Assembly: GCA_038232935.1 (NCBI GenBank) | Contig: JBBSMX010000124.1 | Coordinates: forward strand, 1 to 12,523 | From: JBBSMX01 sp038232935 | GTDB taxonomy: Bacteria > Bacteroidota > Rhodothermia > Rhodothermales > JANQRZ01 | Direction of reading: 5' to 3' | Length of the DNA stretch: 12,523 bases | Shown here: piece after piece, positions 10,736-12,523 of the stretch | Layout of the letters: every line of letters starts with the position of its first letter | Position numbering within the stretch: the first letter of the stretch is position 1 | Notes under the pieces: model-generated | What the model was told of the DNA's origin: nothing | The model's database searches: none | The model's input: only the letters and a program-made list of their open reading frames with translations | Position numbers and translations under genes: made by a program

Positions 10736-12523
10736 AACGACAGACGGGCTCGCTTCTGGGGGAGACGTTGTGAGCATCCCATCCCCCTCGTGGCTTTCGG
10801 AATCGGGTACCCGGGTGCGCAGCATGGGAGGCGAGAAGCGCCGGAGGCGAAGTGCGTTCGTGAGGACGAAGACGCTGGAGGTGCCCATCGCCGCGGCGGC
10901 GAAGACTGGCGAGAGCAGTACACCGAAGAGTGGGTAGAGCGCGCCGGCCGCCACGGGGATGAGCACGACGTTGTAGGCAAAGGCCCAGAACAGGTTCTGC
11001 TTGATGTTGCGCAGCGTCGCCCGCGAGAGGGCCAGCGCCGTCGGGATGCCTCGGAGGTCGCCCGACATCAGCACCACATCGGCCGACTCGATGGCGACGT
11101 CGGTGCCGGGCCCGATGGCGACGCCCACGTCGGCCGGGGCGAGCGCAGGCGCGTCGTTGATCCCGTCGCCGACGAAGGCGACGCGGTGCCCCTCGGCCTG
11201 GAGCGCCTTCACGGCTTCGGCCTTCTCGTCGGGGAGGACCTCGGCCCGCACCTCGTCGATGCCGAGCTGCCGCGCAATGGCCTCGGCCGTGCGGCGGTTG
11301 TCGCCCGTGACCATCGCCACGCGGAGGCCGAGTGCGTGGAGTGCCTCGATGGCCGCCGGCGTCTCGGCTTTGATCGGATCGGCCACAGCGAGGACGGCGG
11401 CGAGCCGGCCGTCCACGGCGGCGTAGAGTGGGGTCTTCCCGTCGTTCGCCAGCCGCTCGGCCGTCTCCGCGAACACGTCTACGTCGAGGCCGAGGCGGGT
11501 CATGTAGCGGTCGGCCCCAGCTTCAATGCGCTGCCCCTCCACCGTCGCCGCGACGCCGAAGCCCGGCACGGCCTCGAAGTCCTCAGCGTCGGGGAGGACC
11601 TGCTCGCGCGTCTCGGTCTCCTCGACGATCGCGCGCCCGATGGGGTGCTCGGAGGATTTTTCTACGGCGGCCACGAGCCGGAGCACCTCGCCCTCGTCGA
11701 ACCCCTCCTGCACGACGAGGTCGGTCAGGCGCGGGCGGCCCTCGGTGAGCGTGCCCGTCTTGTCGAGCGCGACGACGTCCGCCTCGTGGAGCGTCTGGAG
11801 CGCGTCGCCGCGCCGGAAGAGCACGCCGAGCTCGGCGGCCTTGCCGGTCCCGACCATGATCGAGGTCGGCGTGGCGAGGCCCATCGCGCAGGGGCAGGCG
11901 ATGATGAGGACCGAGACGGCGGCGACGAGCGCGAGCGGGAGTGCGGGCTCCGGCCCTACGAACAGCCACACGGCGGCTGTGAGTGTGGCGATCCCGATCA
12001 CGATGGGGACGAAGACGGCGACCACGCGGTCGGCGAGGGCCTGGATCGGCGGGCGCGTCATCTGCGCCTCCTCGACCATCTGGATGATCTGGGCGAGCAC
12101 GGTCTCGGCCCCGACGCGCTCAGCGCGGAAGCGGAAGCTGCCCGTCCCGTTGATCGTCCCGCCGACGACCTCCGCGCCCTCGGTCTTCTCGACCGGCACG
12201 GGCTCGCCCGAGATCATCGACTCGTCCACGAACGACGCGCCCTGGGTCACGACCCCGTCCACAGGCACCTTCTCACCTGGCCGCACCACGACGACGACGC
12301 CGGCGATGACCTCCTCCACCGGGATCTCCTGCTCGCTGCCCTCCCGGACCACGCGCGCCGTGCGGGGCTGGAGGCCCAGGAGCGTCTTGATGGCCTCGCT
12401 CGTGCGCCCCTTCGCTATCGCTTCGAGGTACTTGCCGACGAGGATGAGCGTGATGATCGTCGCCGAGGCCTCGTAGTAGACGTGGACGGTCCCCTCGGGC
12501 AGGAGCCCCGGCACGAACGTGGC
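10727..12523 (-). CDS. copA: Cu(I)-exporting P1B-type ATPase CopA, C-terminal 598 residues (cut by window edge)
   Basis: The frame is open to the edge at 12523, so the start, the metal-binding domains and the first membrane helices are missing. Visible are the actuator domain (VDESMISGEPVPVEK), the ion-binding helix IACPCAMGLATPTS (CPC at 11888-11896), the phosphorylated Asp in ALDKTGTLTEG (Asp at 11762-11764), the SSEHPIG motif, the MVTGDN nucleotide site and GDGINDAPALAPADVGVAIG. The last helices have AYNVVLIPVAAGALYP and MGTSSVFVLTNALRL, and CPC with YN and MxxSS are the ligand set of Cu(I) transporters, which pump copper out of the cytoplasm. The order and spacing are normal; a roughly 30-residue tail after RLRRF is longer than usual. 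The gene converges with the relaxase, and its stop lies in a tandem repeat. Confidence 0.95.
   Translation of the reverse strand, partial: ATFVPGLLPEGTVHVYYEASATIITLILVGKYLEAIAKGRTSEAIKTLLGLQPRTARVVREGSEQEIPVEEVIAGVVVVVRPGEKVPVDGVVTQGASFVDESMISGEPVPVEKTEGAEVVGGTINGTGSFRFRAERVGAETVLAQIIQMVEEAQMTRPPIQALADRVVAVFVPIVIGIATLTAAVWLFVGPEPALPLALVAAVSVLIIACPCAMGLATPTSIMVGTGKAAELGVLFRRGDALQTLHEADVVALDKTGTLTEGRPRLTDLVVQEGFDEGEVLRLVAAVEKSSEHPIGRAIVEETETREQVLPDAEDFEAVPGFGVAATVEGQRIEAGADRYMTRLGLDVDVFAETAERLANDGKTPLYAAVDGRLAAVLAVADPIKAETPAAIEALHALGLRVAMVTGDNRRTAEAIARQLGIDEVRAEVLPDEKAEAVKALQAEGHRVAFVGDGINDAPALAPADVGVAIGPGTDVAIESADVVLMSGDLRGIPTALALSRATLRNIKQNLFWAFAYNVVLIPVAAGALYPLFGVLLSPVFAAAAMGTSSVFVLTNALRLRRFSPPMLRTRVPDSESHEGDGMLTTSPPEASPSVVGV

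Noticed and set aside
1..12523. CRISPR array, tRNA, rRNA, transposase, integrase
   Set aside because: None seen. Repeats are few and lack the spacing of a CRISPR array, and no recombinase motif was found in any long frame.

Overview
The window is GC-rich accessory DNA from an unidentified bacterium. The acidic, Ala/Arg/Glu-rich proteins and the mixed use of Shine-Dalgarno sequences would fit a marine high-GC group such as Rhodothermota, but this is only an impression. The gene content (relaxase, RHH-type mobilization protein, RES/Xre toxin-antitoxin pair, DUF932 protein, RadC-type JAB protein) is typical of a mobilizable plasmid or an integrative mobilizable element. No rRNA, tRNA, CRISPR array or intact insertion sequence was seen.

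Left part (1-1650). The first gene is the cut-off start of a ParA/MinD/CooC-type P-loop ATPase on the minus strand. Next come an ArsR-type repressor, a frame-disrupted remnant of an AraC-type DNA-binding domain, and an intact AraC-type regulator, all on the minus strand. The AT-richer gap at about 1523-1632 is a divergent promoter region with two 8-bp direct repeats.

Middle part (1650-6900). Five plus-strand genes follow: an unknown 400-aa protein (1750), an unknown 261-aa protein (3626), a DUF932 phage/plasmid-like protein (4509), an unknown 197-aa protein (5704) and a RadC/JAB-domain protein (6308). The first four are each preceded, within about 25-55 nt of the start codon, by a strong GC-rich hairpin. 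The 3626 and 4509 genes share a near-identical leader. The 673-bp gap 2953-3625 has no convincing gene but many perfect inverted repeats, suggesting a structured RNA or an origin-like region.

Right-centre part (6895-8424). A minus-strand RES toxin and Xre/MbcA-ParS antitoxin lie between two direct copies of a 44-bp element (34/44 identical). The second copy is the start region of the mobilization gene, so the toxin-antitoxin pair sits between two copies of one mobilization leader. A 9-bp perfect inverted repeat with half-sites 22 bp apart lies just upstream of the antitoxin.

Right part (8403-12523). A MobC-like RHH protein and a MOBP-type relaxase form a two-gene mobilization operon. Facing it is the C-terminal 598 residues of a Cu(I)-type P1B ATPase (CopA), cut by the window edge. 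No coupling protein or type IV secretion genes are visible, so transfer would depend on a helper element unless those genes lie outside the window.
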